A DNA stretch of 48,998 nt from Globomyces pollinis-pini (GCA_025399215.1 MU621220.1:1-48998); one strand, 5' to 3'; positions 1-11,353 are shown, counted from the first letter of the stretch. Notes: generated from the sequence alone by a model not told the origin. Translations and numbers: made by a program.

Positions 1-1
1 T

Positions 2-1129
2 GGGAGTAGTAACTGCTTTGGTAGCAAGCTCCATTAACAGTCTGGATCGTGCTAGCTCCCTCTCCTCTCGGATGGTCTCGGCAACAGTCTTTTGAGATGG
101 TTCAGGGGTGGCCACAAATACATCTTCAGTAGATTCTGTGATTTGTCTTTCCACAATGACTTTCGAATTCAGTTTTGTAAAATCTAATTCTGGTTGGTAA
201 ATGCAGCCATCCAAGACATAGAAGTGACTGGAAACTTCATCCGCAAAGAACCTTTCCAGACAAATAGGTTTGGCCTCTTCAACCAATGGAACCTCTGATG
301 ACATTTCTACCGATTCTTTAACAGCATCTGAAAATTGGTTAATAGTTTTAGGAACCAATTCAGGTTCTGTGGGTGAAGTTGGAGGGGCAGGTAAAGCTGA
401 GATCTTAGCTGGTACAATAGAAGTGGTAGCAATATTCCCTACTGTAATTTTAGCTTTGTTGTCCACAGTTGAATTTTCAAGTACTGCTGATGTATTGAAT
501 TTAGTGTAATCCACTTCAGGATAGTAAACCTTTCCGTCAATTACAGGAAAATGAGATGACATTTCGTCGACGAAATATCTAACATATAATGCATATTCAG
601 TTATCTCGTCCATCTGAACGTCATTCCCAGTGGTCGGCACTTCAACTTCCGATCCAGAACATTTAGTTGAATCTATCATATTAGTTTCTATGATATTTTT
701 ACGTTCACTGTGGCTGTTTTCTACTGCGTTTTCAACTTCACGTCTTGACTTAAATACCACTTTATCAGATATTTCTTTTAGTTTTGATAGCTCCAGAGAC
801 GTATCATTTTCTAGATTGAGGTTGAGTGAACATGAATCAATGGCAGTTTTAGCCTCTGTTTCAGTATTGTCTATTCTGTCTTGTGCAGAAAAGGTACTTG
901 ATTCGATGTCCAAATCTCCATTAGCTGTTTGTGAACTGTTACTATCAGTTTTTTTAGTATCTTCTTGTGGAGGTTTGGCAGTTGTAGTATTTCGAGTACT
1001 CTTTTTTCTGTATTTGACAATTGGCGTAGACGATGTCCAAGACATATACACAAATGCACTTAGGATAGCAGCACCAACTGCGGCAATGACCAATGAATCG
1101 GCTTTTGCATGAATTAAATTAGTCATCAT
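2..1129 (-). CDS. N-terminally anchored protein with a duplicated motif (3' end outside window)
   Basis: I do not recognise this protein. The frame stays open from an ATG at 1129 (MMTNL) to the window edge, about 376 codons without an intron. Residues 13-32 are hydrophobic and look like a single membrane anchor, followed by a basic stretch (KYRKKS) and a long Ser/Thr/Glu-rich, probably disordered region. Two copies of one motif lie at about residues 182-211 and 291-321. Each has the pattern R-[YF]-F-x-D-E-x-S-S-H-F-x-V-[IL]-D-G-x-[VI]-Y-x-P-E-[VL]-D-[YF]-T-K-x-N, and they are about 109 residues apart. More copies may follow beyond the window. The anchor suggests an ER or mitochondrial outer-membrane protein with a cytosolic body, but that is a guess. 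An ATG four bases downstream on the same strand would cost only one residue. Confidence 0.6.
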   Translation of the reverse strand, partial: MMTNLIHAKADSLVIAAVGAAILSAFVYMSWTSSTPIVKYRKKSTRNTTTAKPPQEDTKKTDSNSSQTANGDLDIESSTFSAQDRIDNTETEAKTAIDSCSLNLNLENDTSLELSKLKEISDKVVFKSRREVENAVENSHSERKNIIETNMIDSTKCSGSEVEVPTTGNDVQMDEITEYALYVRYFVDEMSSHFPVIDGKVYYPEVDYTKFNTSAVLENSTVDNKAKITVGNIATTSIVPAKISALPAPPTSPTEPELVPKTINQFSDAVKESVEMSSEVPLVEEAKPICLERFFADEVSSHFYVLDGCIYQPELDFTKLNSKVIVERQITESTEDVFVATPEPSQKTVAETIREERELARSRLLMELATKAVTTP

Positions 1130-1202
1130 TGAATGTTTATCGAAGAAATTTAGAAAAAAAATGTATTAAATTTGAAACGTCACTCAGTATAAAACGCCGC
1201 AC

Positions 1203-4200
1203 TTACAAGTCAACCCCACACTTCACATGCATGATCTCACCATCATTCATCCGCATGATTCCCATCGCATTCGTTATGCTTTGCCCGCACCCATCACAAT
1301 TTGTATCTCCTACACGAACGGGTGTTTTTTGTTGCAACCCCAATAATCTGAAACGAGACTAACCGTTAGACGATTCAAATCTACCTCGAGATGACGCGTC
1401 TTTAATAAAGATAACATAACTTGATTTTGACGCTGTTGGTGTTCCCGATTTCTAGCACTGCTCAACAGCAATCCACTTATGATATCAAGGGACCAATTTG
1501 ATGGCAGAATTTCAATTAGCTGAAATACATCTAAATCACCCACGTGCTTGCCTATGAGTGCTATGATATCTTGAGTATAATCATGACTGAAATGAGGAAT
1601 TTCCTAACTTACCTGCTACTTAGGTACAAATTCACCAATTGATGCAATAGCCTGTTTCGAATATCGCCTTCTTGATCTACACAATATGTATAAGCACCAA
1701 TAGCATCATGCAAATGATGGACATAAATTTCCAGAACGCGATCATGTTGTTTTTCCTAATAAATCTATTAGAACTGAGTCAATTGTACCATTGATGCTAG
1801 GCAAAGGTTTTCCAGATAGTATAAGTCACCCTCATTATCTAGTATCTTCTTAATTTCTTCAATCTTGATTAGTTTCGAATTATAAAGAAAATGATAAAAC
1901 TGTAGCTTGGCTATACATATTGGATCTCCTCTTGCATTTAAAAATTCTACGTACGAAACTTTTCGAGGACCATGTTCAATAAATAATTGGTCTATTGTTC
2001 AATAGGTGGCGAAAGCAAACCTAATTCTTGGAGTATATCCTCTGTTGTAAATCTAATAATCCTTTCCAGATATACTATGGCTAACTGTGTATGAAGTTGC
2101 GGATCCTGATACATTAGTTTTAACATTGATTACTTTGTTGTGTTGCTTCAATACGAGATACTCGATATATGTTTGTTTTGGTTTGGATCCAAATGATTCC
2201 AAATAAACCAGTACGGCCTCTGATTCAAAGAGATTATCTTTTCGATCTGTGAATATCTTGTCATTTAACGATAAATATATGGTACCTTGACACCTTTAGT
2301 TGGGTCCCGCCTTAACACCCAATTAGAATATCTAAGCACAAGTTCTTTATCACTCAATTCAATTAGGTAATCAATAATTAATGAAAACCCAAGAAATTCA
2401 GGGTCAGTCAAGTCCCCCGATGCAAGCCTGTAAGATTAGCAACTGGTTAGCTTACTTTATCCAAAGATCTAATGTTTCAGCTGAATCATTATGTGACTTA
2501 TGCATTAGTGATAATGCATAATAGCGACTGTGATCCATCAAAAATGTTGTACATTCTTCAAGCAAGGCATTATTTGATTTTTGAAGGAAAGGAATCAACT
2601 TTTTTGACTCTGTTATTGCATACAGTTTAACTAACGCCGTATCAATATCCTAACTTGAGTAAAAGTTTCTACACACCTCTATCAGGAATGGTCCAGTCTT
2701 CATAGAACGTCCAAATTCTAAATATGCAATCAAGTTACTCTGCGCATTAATCAAATTTGTATAAATAGTACATTTGCATCGGCATGTAAACGATGTGTCA
2801 TGTTCTCGATATCTTTTTCATTTTTTAATTTTAAAAACAGCAAAATATGATTGGTAACTATAAACAAATAAATCAATACAAATGAATACTCAGGGTATTT
2901 AATGATTCAAGTCGTTGTATAGTATCAGAAGCAAAAGTTTGGTCATTTTCCAAAGAAATATTTGAAGATTGAATGGGATAAAACTGAATCAAATATCTTC
3001 AAAGGTTAAAGAAAAACGATACTTTGGATTGAGGTATCCTAATCGAAAATGCTTAAAAGCCATTTCAAAATCCAGTTTCTCCAGAAAATGAAATCCTGCA
3101 ATGCGGTGAAACTTCTGACGCTTTAACATCTACAAAAGTTTAACAGTGTATATATCGAACTTGAGTTTCGGATTCTTCTGCGATACTGGTGCTTTCTAAT
3201 AATGCTATTGCTTGCTCCATTTCGTTATTGCTGAATAGCTCCTGTATCTGAGCATCCCAAGGAACCATGACTAGACCAAATATTCCATCTATAGTTCCAA
3301 TTATTGCACTGATAGAACCACTCGGTATCGTTGATTCTTCATTTTGCTGATCATCATTATCAAATACAGATGTTAATTCAATTGGATATGACACAAGACA
3401 AAAGAATTTTGGAGGTTGGCTTGAAGCAATGGGTATAGATTGAATTAACGATTGTGTTTCAATATGGTGTATCTGAACAGTTGAATTTTTCAAAACTGAC
3501 AATATATATGGTGCTTGATATACTGATAATTGGTTAGAATATGAGTTTGATACCAATGGAAACCGGAATGACAGGCCACTGTAAGGTGCCTACCCATTAG
3601 TCTGGGTGTTATCTACCTCTAACTGGTTCACCAGATGAAGAAATAAATACACCAATCCCAAATCCTTGTGCAGAAGCAGTCACCAACAAAAACTCATTTT
3701 CACTTATCACTGTCACAACAGGTGATGTTAAATCGTAGTCATATGGGAATAGTGGTGTAGATTGCTCTCTTTTGAATGACACTAAATTATACATTTTTGA
3801 ATCTGCTGTACAAATGCTATTATTATACTGTGTCATAACCTGAATATTAACTGAAGTTACAATCCAATACCTTGGTTAAAAATTAAACTAAATAAATTAC
3901 CAAAACAGTTTCTTCGACAGGAATAGATTTCTTCAAAGTTAAGGCGTTATCCAACTTTAAATGACCGATACTCTTCTTTTTTGCTACTAATAATCCAAGA
4001 GGTGATTGCATGTATTGATCAATACAGAAAGCCATACAACCTCTTACAGGTGACAATGAGCTTTGTGTTAATGTTTCAATATTGTAAAAGTTGAGAATTG
4101 AATCTGACTGATAAATTGATGGTGTATTACCAGATAGGGTGATTAATTTAGATTCTGACGGTACTGCCTTTACAGCAATACATGGTGTTTTTGAAGTACT

Positions 4201-4465
4201 AACTGATATTCTGTTTTTTAAGGTTGAGTTTATCTAAAGCTGATGAGTTCATGTATATGAATACATTTTGATCGTTATCCATTAGCTGCTCCACGGTATA
4301 ATGAGCTAACGTTCCATCTGATAGACCAATATACAAATCAGCTCCTAATGAAAGAATAAATTGTTAGAAAGTCCTACCACATAAATCTGCTGATTGGAAT
4401 GAAATTGGTTCCTCAGAAGCCCAAAAGTCTAAGATGAATGAATAGGAACGAATTACTTGAAGCAT
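1203..4465 (-). CDS. Vps3/TGFBRAP1-like CORVET tethering subunit (CNH, clathrin repeat, Vps39_2)
   Basis: A multi-exon gene matching animal TGFBRAP1 and fungal Vps3, the Rab5-binding subunit of the endosomal CORVET tethering complex. The N-terminus begins MLQVIRSYSF and then carries a CNH-type segment (DLYIGLSDGTLAHY). A further conserved block around 3609-3836 contains EFLLVTASAQGFG and GEPVRG. Near the C-terminus the segment LPSNWSLDIISG, then NQVMLSLLKTRHLE, matches the Vps39 domain-2 region. After a 26-nt intron (1359-1384) the last exon ends in a zinc-ribbon-like CDGCG...HVKCGVDL-stop. The start at 4465 is chosen because the homologous N-terminus begins there; a further ATG exists upstream in another frame. 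Middle exons are interrupted by many short introns and were not all resolved. Family assignment is by remembered similarity. Confidence 0.72.
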
Positions 4466-4819
4466 TTCCTAACGCTCTAGACAGAGATAAAGCTGGCTGT
4501 TTATTCTGAGGATTTTCCAATGAAAACCTTATTATTGTGAAAGGTTTCATTGGATAAAGATGAAATTTTGCACCTTGCACCAACAAAGTAATACGTTACT
4601 AACAACTTAGATTAAGATCCCTATGATTTGATTCAAAGATGAAGTAAACCATCAAAGGAAATAGCAGCAGATCAAAGCTAAGCACTAAACCATAAAACTT
4701 TATTTCACTATCAATACATTAACAACTATCAAGTCTATCAAATGAGTAACCTGCTACTATCTGATTCGAGTGACTCGGGTCATTGATAAAATGTGGGAAA
4801 TTTTGCTTTTTTTATTTTA

Positions 4820-7297
4820 ATGGATTCCAATCATCTCATCAGTCTCTTTAAAGGAATTGGATTGAACGACGACAAGGCAAAGGAAACTGCTGCTAATAAA
4901 AAACTGGCTCCTAATTTAGAATTAGCTATTGTCTCAGTATCTTGACTTCTGTTTAATTTTAGGCAAATGCTACAGATGGTGTCGAAAAATCTAAAGGTGC
5001 TTTACTATATACTCTCGCATCTACTATCACTAAAAATTCTGTCTCGAATTTACCTTTGATTGCTTCTTATATTGCTCAAGATAAACTACTCTCTTCAGAT
5101 CAAATTTCTGGTACATGGATTAACACAACTAATATCATTAGCTGCGATCAAGTACTGCGAAAAAAACGCAACAGTGGATTCCGAAAAGTTTGAAAAAGAG
5201 TGTGGTGTCGGTGAGACAATATTTTTCTGATATCAGGTGTTGTTATAACCCATGAACAAATTACAACCGTTGTTGGAAACTTGATCGCTTCACGTAAAGC
5301 AGATTTGGATAAGAAACGGTATCAAATGCTCGGTGTACTTTTGGGTGCACTTAGAAATGAATTAAGATGGGCAAATTCATTGGCGGTAAAAGAAGAATTG
5401 GAAGCTCAGATGCTGGCTTACTTGGGTCCTAAAGATGAAAGAGATGACCTCAAAGCTCTGGTATAATTCTAACATTAATTCTTTCTTTAGAAAAAAAAGG
5501 AAAAGTCTTTAAAAGCAACCCAACAAACCAGTGCAGTATCTTTACCAGAAAATAACAAAGTTGAAGATTTAGCCAAGAGCACAAAGTATATTTTTCAAGG
5601 TGAGTTGGCAGCTTTACACAAACCTGGTGAAAACCCTCAAATTAATCCGAAATTGATGGAGGAGCATCTTAAAAGAACAGGTGGAAAAGTGATAACACGG
5701 TTTCCCCCTGAACCAAACGGTTTCTTACATATTGGTAAGTTTTATTTTGCACTGAGCAGCATCTTTAGGTCACGCAAAAGCTATCAATGTTAACTTTGGT
5801 TATGCAAAGGCATTTGATGGAATTACTTATTTGCGTTATGATGATACCAACCCCGAGGCTGAAGAAGGAGAGTATTTCACTGCCATCAAAGATACTGTAG
5901 AATGGCTTGGTTTTAGTCCGTACAAGATAACATATTCATCTGATCACTTCCAAAAGCTTTACGAATTGGCAGTTCATCTTATCAAAATTGACAAAGCCTA
6001 TGTTTGTTTCTGTACTGGTGAGGAAATTCATGAACACCGTGGTGGTGAGAGCAAAGGCCCAAGAACGGCTTGCGTGCATCGTGATAGACCAATTAAAGAG
6101 TCTTTAGCAGAATTCGAAAACATGAAAGCAGGAAAGTATGAGGAAGGTATTGCTACTCTTCGTATGAAAATGGACTTACAAAACCCAAATCCTCAATTTT
6201 GGGACTTGGTGGCTTATAGGGTTTTGTATACTCCTCATCATAGAACTGCAGATAAATGGTGTATCTACCCAACTTATGATTACACCCATTGTCTTTGTGA
6301 TTCTTTCGAAGACATTACTCACTCTATGTGCACTACAGAGTTCCAATTGTCTCGAGAATCATATTATTGGCTAGTCGATGCACTTGAAATTTACAAACCA
6401 GTTCAATGGGAATATGGCAGACTCAGTTTAACACACACTGTCCTATCTAAGCGAAAATTAAACAAATTGGTGACTGATGGACATGTATCTGGATGGGATG
6501 ATCCTCGTCTACATACTATCGCTTCTATTAAACGTCGTGGGTTCACACCTCAAGCCGTCAATGCATTTGTCAGAGAAATGGGTGTAACAACTGCAAACAC
6601 AACTACACCAGTGGAACGTTTAGAAAATTATGTGCGAGACCATTTGAATGAAATTGCGCCTCGTCTATTTTTGCTGAGCGAACCATTGAAAGTTACAATT
6701 ACGAATGTGGATGCAAGCTTTTCTCTTGAATGCGTAGTTCCAGACAAAGCTAGCAACAGTGATCAAAAAAGAGTTCTGAATTTCACCAAGACTATCTACA
6801 TTGATGCTGCTGATTTCCGCGAAGTAGATGACGATCCTAATTTCTTCCGATTGGCACCTGGTAAAAGTGTTGGATTGTTACATGTTCCTTTCCCTATCAC
6901 TTGTACTGATATTATTCGATCATCTAATGGTGATATTGTTGAAATTAACGCTCGTTATGAAAGCTCAATTGTAACCAAACCAAAGACCTATATTCAATGG
7001 TTGAACAGCGATTCAGCATGTACTGTTCAATTACGACTATACAACAAACTTTTCCTCCATCCTAACCCACAATCAAAAGAAGAAGTACCAAACGGGTGGT
7101 TGACGGACTTAAATCCAGATGCATTGCAAGTATTCCCATCTGCTATGGTTGAACCAGCTATTTTGGGTAAACCTGTTGGTTATACATTCCAGGCTGTTCG
7201 TGTTGGTTATTTCTGTGTTGATAAAGATACAGATGCTAGTTTGATAGTTTTAAATCGCACCGTAACCTTAAAAGAAGATAATAAGAAATCCAAATAA
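4820..7297 (+). CDS. Glutaminyl-tRNA synthetase, cytosolic
   Basis: Class I aminoacyl-tRNA synthetase charging tRNA-Gln. Six exons are separated by introns at 4931-4962, 5111-5141, 5211-5236, 5461-5490 and 5735-5768 (26-34 nt each). Removing them gives 2,325 nt, 774 residues, close to the human enzyme. The N-terminal part ([18 protein letters not shown]) is the eukaryotic GlnRS-specific appended domain. The catalytic core starts with [13 protein letters not shown]; the HIGH motif is split by the fifth intron and continues HAKAIN. Further along are [10 protein letters not shown], the tRNA-Gln-type insert, and the KMSKS equivalent VLSKRKL. The C-terminal beta-barrel anticodon-binding region ends with KEDNKKSK. 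The ATG lies just after a T-rich stretch and is the first in frame. The gene is divergent from the Vps3-like gene, sharing a 354-bp upstream region. Confidence 0.95.
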
Positions 7298-7445
7298 TAA
7301 AAGTTTTTGAATTTCCTTCTTGTCATTTAACTCTATTTCACATGAAGTTGTTCAAAATATCAAAACCACATGCAACATTTGTTACTAAACCAAAAAGATT
7401 TATTTGAAATGAGTGGATCTGCAGTATGAAAGTAATAGCATTTAA

Positions 7446-9169
7446 TCAATGAACATTAGGATCCAAAACTGCCAAGCAACTTCCAACGAGATGTAAACTT
7501 CCAGTAATTAAAATTTGAGTATCTGAAGAAGTTGAATTTGATGATGCAACCTCGATTGCTTCTTCAGTGGAGCCAACAACGAAAATTTCCCCTGTATTCA
7601 TACTAGATTCTTTGCATAATGATTTCCAAACATCTGCTAGTTGATGTTGGTTCTTGTATGTTGTATCTGGAATAATCATATTGTTGACTAAATCACCATT
7701 TTCATGTTCGGCTGGATTTTTCCAAGGATCATTTGTTGTAAAAATGACTTTATCAAATTCCACATTATTCACAAACGATTTGATTAACGAAGGAAATAAG
7801 GATGCTCCCATACGTCCATGTGTACAATTAAAGATTAAAACATTTTTGGCATTTGACTTTAATTTTGATACAGTATTGAACCATGCCCCGCAAACCTAAA
7901 ATAATTAAATTACAGTCAACAATATACGAGTAAACTTTCGGGAGTATGTGCACCATCCAAAAACCATTCACAACGAGGAAATCGGTTGATTACTAATCTT
8001 TGACATCTTCCTGGCCAAAAAGCCGATTCTAAGCCTTTCTTTATTGCATCAGGTTCACCAACAATCTGTAATCCTTTAGATGACTGAATCTTGATCCATT
8101 CTTCACATAGAGCTACGGCTAATGCTGCATTAATTTTCTGATGTTCTCCTGAAAGCCCCAGTTTAATGGAAGAGATTTTTTCTAATTGTTCTGGAGTTAT
8201 GATTTGACATTTGGTTGCTTTTCTCTCTGTTGCTCGTGCTTGAATAATTTTAATGGCATCTCCAGGTTGATTGACAGTAAAAACTGGTGAATTTTCCTAT
8301 AAAGTAAGAATCTATATTTAATCATTTCAATATGTTGACAAAATAGATTTCTAGAAAAAAAATGATTATCATACCTTGATAATCCCTGCTTTATGCCAAG
8401 CAATCTTTTCAATTGTATCACCTAATGATGCAACATGATCCATACCCAAAGGGGTAATCCCACATACAACTGGAGATTCAACAACGTTTGTAGCATCATA
8501 CTCTCCACCTACACCAACTTCCAAAATGACAGTATCCACTTTTTCCTGCAAAAATGCATGAAACGCAACCAATGTAAGATATCTAAAATAAGAAGGTTTG
8601 TCTGGATTATGAATGTCTATAACAGGTGGCTAAAAACAGGATCAAATATGAGAATAATATACCACTGTTTCTTCTAATCGATCCCAAACATTGAAGAAAT
8701 ATTTGGCGAAAGATTCCTTGGATATTGGAGAACCATTGATACGAATTCGTTCTCTCACTTCCAAAATATGTGGTGAACTATACAATCCTACAAGAAAAAG
8801 TAAATATAATCTAGTTTACCGGTTCGAATTGGGATTAATCTATCACCTTCTTTAAAAGAATATTGATTCAATATGGAGTTACAGAATGAGGACGTTGAAC
8901 CTTTCCCTTTTGTACCGGCAACATGGATCACATTTAGTTTATTCAAATCCTTGTACTAAACGAAAAAAGAAGTCAGAATATAGACAAAAGATACATTATA
9001 ACCAATACGTTCCAAGTATCTTTTCATTTCAGGCATTGATAATTGATTGATCAAGTTTCCAGTACTCCGAATAGCCTCCAAGATGGCAGCATTGGTTTGT
9101 AAAGAGTTCAAGCATTTGATTGCTGCCTATTTCCCATTAATCATTGTCGGTTACTGAATAATCCCGCAT
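7446..9169 (-). CDS. Folylpolyglutamate synthase
   Basis: ATP-dependent ligase that adds glutamates to folates, retaining them in cytosol and mitochondria. The first exon encodes MRDYS and is joined over a 28-nt intron to AAIKCLNSLQ, matching the typical FPGS N-terminus. The Mur-ligase P-loop reads VIHVAGTKGKGS. Further landmarks are LYSSPHILEVRERIRINGSP, the catalytic region DTVILEVGVGGEYDATN followed by GITPLGMDHVASLG, and the C-terminal Mur ligase domain with WFLDGAHTPES and TGSLHLVGSCL. Introns are mostly about 28-45 nt, with one longer one near 8,297-8,373. The ATG at 9169 was chosen because it immediately precedes RDYS. Its upstream region is only about 136 bp long before the mobile element at 9305, so the insertion lies in or near its promoter. 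Confidence 0.92.
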
Positions 9170-9298
9170 TTAAAATTATAAAATCAAGAATTTCTCGTCT
9201 CACGTAATCCAATCAATTTGAATCAAAAGAGTCCAAAATTTTCAGTTACGAAAATTGCAAGCTCTGTATAAAAAGCTGCTCTTCTAATCCAAAGAGTG

Positions 9299-9304
9299 TA
9301 TGTT
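9299..9304 (+). repeat. Target-site duplication, left copy (TATGTT)
   Basis: Hexamer TATGTT directly abutting the left inverted repeat and repeated at the right junction (11348-11353). Confidence 0.85.
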
Positions 9305-9639
9305 AGTAGTATAGCGAATGATACCGGTTTTCTTTGCTGATGCTCTATGCTAAAAGTCACTCAAAGTCTCTAAAAGTCGATCTGGCATTAACTTTGGTAC
9401 AAATTATTAGGGCAGGTGTATGAGCAAAGATCATGGTGGATAAATTGTGCTATACCCATACTATATGCTCCTTTCATTGAGATTGTTTCTTCCAAAGTTG
9501 TAAAAACAACAATTTATCTTCTATTCAAAATGTTAAAACAGAATAATGGGATTGAAATATCAGGCGTCTGGGCCAGACTCATACTTGGTTTTTAACTTGA
9601 TGATTCATATTTCATTAAATCATGGCATCACATTTACTA
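9305..9639 (+). repeat. Left terminal inverted repeat, 335 bp
   Basis: Begins AGTAGTATAGC, then GAATGATACCGG, and ends CACATTTACTA. Aligned base by base with the reverse complement of 11004-11347, it differs at one base (A for T just before TACCGG) and by lacking the 9 bp CAAGGCACC. Confidence 0.95.
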
Positions 9640-9978
9640 AATCTCTCCTTGCTCTTTATAACCCAAAATTCGTGGAGATCATCCACCCCCAGCAAAATTG
9701 AGATTTATACATAGAGTTCAAAAGAATAAAAAACGGAAACTTTATATATAATATTATTTTTCAAATACTAAGATTTCCTCGTGGATATACCCAAACAGTG
9801 AAATGAAATTTATTTTTGAAATGTGAACATGTCAAATGTCCCCCATTAAGTATGAATCTGGATCAGAATCCTCTTAATATAACTGATAAATTCCCCATTA
9901 TTCTGTTCTATTCCGTTTGACTCAGATTGTGGCGGTATTTTCACAGAATGAGGTTAGGTTTCATAATATTAATATAAA
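9640..9978. other. Leader between left TIR and HNH gene, with a degenerate TIR-like segment
   Basis: No ORF is convincing here. Bases 9848-9907 resemble the inner part of the right TIR (11057-11106) in the same orientation: AAGTATGA.TCTGG, then CAGA, and an identical CCCATTATTCTGTT at the end, with about 10 extra bases in between. AT-rich runs around 9730-9765 could serve as a core promoter for the HNH gene. Confidence 0.6.
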
Positions 9979-10959
9979 ATGGACACTTTACAAATCAAAC
10001 TGTTACTACAGCAATATTACAAAATTAACAGTGAATACATTCCACAACAAAGGGAGAAATCGAAATGGAAACCTGAAAACAACTTTGCTTTCTTGCTGGG
10101 AATAATTGCTTTTGGAATGAATATTCACAAAACTCAACTCCATAGCTTACTGGTTTCTAGACAATTTGAAGACCAAGAAAATGCTTTTATTGACTCTATG
10201 TTTGACTATTATATTCGACCTTTCCACAAGAGTTACAACACTGATTCAGAAAGCTGCCACACTCCCTCCACGATTTCTTCAAGGACTCCATCAAGAAGTA
10301 ATTCAACGGAAGATTTAGATTATGTGCCGGAATTAAAGGAGTTGCTCCACAAGGATTTGAAAAAGGCTGTGGTCAAAAGGGATGTTGTTTGCTTGTTTTG
10401 TTGGGATAAATTGGAATGCGAAGGGGCCCATATTATTGCTCAAAAGAACATTCCAATGACATATGATGAATCCTCCCTTTTGCAGCGAGCTGGTCTAACT
10501 CAGAAGCACCAAATACAGAATGGATTGCTATTATGTAACAAGTGCCACAGTCAATTTGACAAATTGAAGCGATATGTGGATTTAATTGATGACAAGCTTG
10601 TGGTCAAGGTGGTCAACGAGACAAATGATGAAACTAGTGATAAGCACAAGGAATGGAAGGACAATGTTAGAATGCTCAAGTTGGTTCGTTCTGGCTGGCA
10701 GGAAAATTGGACTGATATTGACGACAGAAGAGCAGTTGAACCCAATGGAGAAATGGCATTACATTTTGTCCAAAACAACCGAACCAAATTGCCAAACAGA
10801 CAGGCCTTGGAATTCCACAAGGCGGCATGTATGATTTGGAGAATGGCTGGTGGTGCCGAAACTGATGAAGAATATTGTTCTGATGACGAGGATTTGGTTC
10901 CAGTAGACACTGCTGCGTTGAAAAGACGGTTTAAAGTCCAAGATCAGCAGAAACTCTAA
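9979..10959 (+). CDS. HNH endonuclease of the TIR element
   Basis: A 326-residue, intronless protein and the only product of the element. Residues 136-200 form an HNH_2-type nuclease: zinc-knuckle cysteines C138 and C141 (CLFC), the first His in CEGAHII (H151), Asn in QNGLLLC (N181), the second cysteine pair C186/C189 (CNKC) and H190 followed by SQFD. The N-terminal 125 residues are helical, with a Ser/Thr-rich linker at about 88-112; the C-terminus has a conserved-looking Trp-rich part and an acidic patch (TDEEYCSDDED). A metal-dependent DNA-cutting activity is expected from the family; a direct role in transposition is inference from its sole position between the TIRs. The lack of introns contrasts with most neighbours. 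ATG at 9979 is the first in frame. Confidence 0.85.
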   Translation: MDTLQIKLLLQQYYKINSEYIPQQREKSKWKPENNFAFLLGIIAFGMNIHKTQLHSLLVSRQFEDQENAFIDSMFDYYIRPFHKSYNTDSESCHTPSTISSRTPSRSNSTEDLDYVPELKELLHKDLKKAVVKRDVVCLFCWDKLECEGAHIIAQKNIPMTYDESSLLQRAGLTQKHQIQNGLLLCNKCHSQFDKLKRYVDLIDDKLVVKVVNETNDETSDKHKEWKDNVRMLKLVRSGWQENWTDIDDRRAVEPNGEMALHFVQNNRTKLPNRQALEFHKAACMIWRMAGGAETDEEYCSDDEDLVPVDTAALKRRFKVQDQQKL

Positions 10960-11003
10960 ATATCGTGTCTTGACTTTTAATAAGCATTTTGCTGTTTATA
11001 TTG

Positions 11004-11347
11004 TAGTAAATGTGATGCCATGATTTAATGAAATATGAATCATCAAGTTAAAAACCAAGTATGAGTCTGGCCCAGACGCCTGATATTTCAATCCCATTAT
11101 TCTGTTTTAACATTTTGAATAGAAGATAAATTGTTGTTTTTACAACTTTGGAAGAAACAATCTCAATGAAAGGAGCATATAGTATGGGTATAGCACAATT
11201 TATCCACCATGATCTTTGCTCATACACCTGCCCTAATAATTTGTACCAAAGTTAATGCCAGATCGACTTTTAGAGACTTTGAGTGACTTTTAGCATAGAG
11301 CATCAGCAAAGAAAACCGGTAACATTCGGTGCCTTGGCTATACTACT
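11004..11347 (-). repeat. Right terminal inverted repeat, 344 bp
   Basis: Reverse complement of the left repeat, carrying 9 additional bases (CAAGGCACC on the reverse strand) 11 bases in from the outer end. Confidence 0.95.
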
Positions 11348-11353
11348 TATGTT
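11348..11353 (+). repeat. Target-site duplication, right copy (TATGTT)
   Basis: Same hexamer as 9299-9304, directly abutting the right inverted repeat. Confidence 0.85.

Larger units (their letters stand above)
9305..11347. mobile_element. 2,043-bp TIR element carrying a single HNH-nuclease gene
   Basis: The segment is bounded by long terminal inverted repeats: 335 bp on the left (9305-9639) and 344 bp on the right (11004-11347). They are identical except for one substitution and one 9-bp indel close to the outer end. The outermost bases read AGTAGTATAGC on both sides. Flanking them directly is the same hexamer TATGTT (9299-9304 and 11348-11353), a target-site duplication. Between the repeats the only long ORF encodes an intronless HNH protein (9979-10959); no DDE transposase, helicase or reverse transcriptase frame is seen. 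The element sits between two host genes on the opposite strand. Near-identity of the repeats points to recent movement or to gene conversion between them. Confidence 0.9.

Noticed and set aside
8821..8835. GGTTCGAATT resembling a tRNA T-loop
   Set aside because: Lies in the FPGS gene; no acceptor stem, D-arm or anticodon arm can be formed around it.
10551..10941. Antisense and alternative-frame ORFs within the HNH gene
   Set aside because: They lie wholly inside the HNH reading frame, lack family features and follow from its codon composition.
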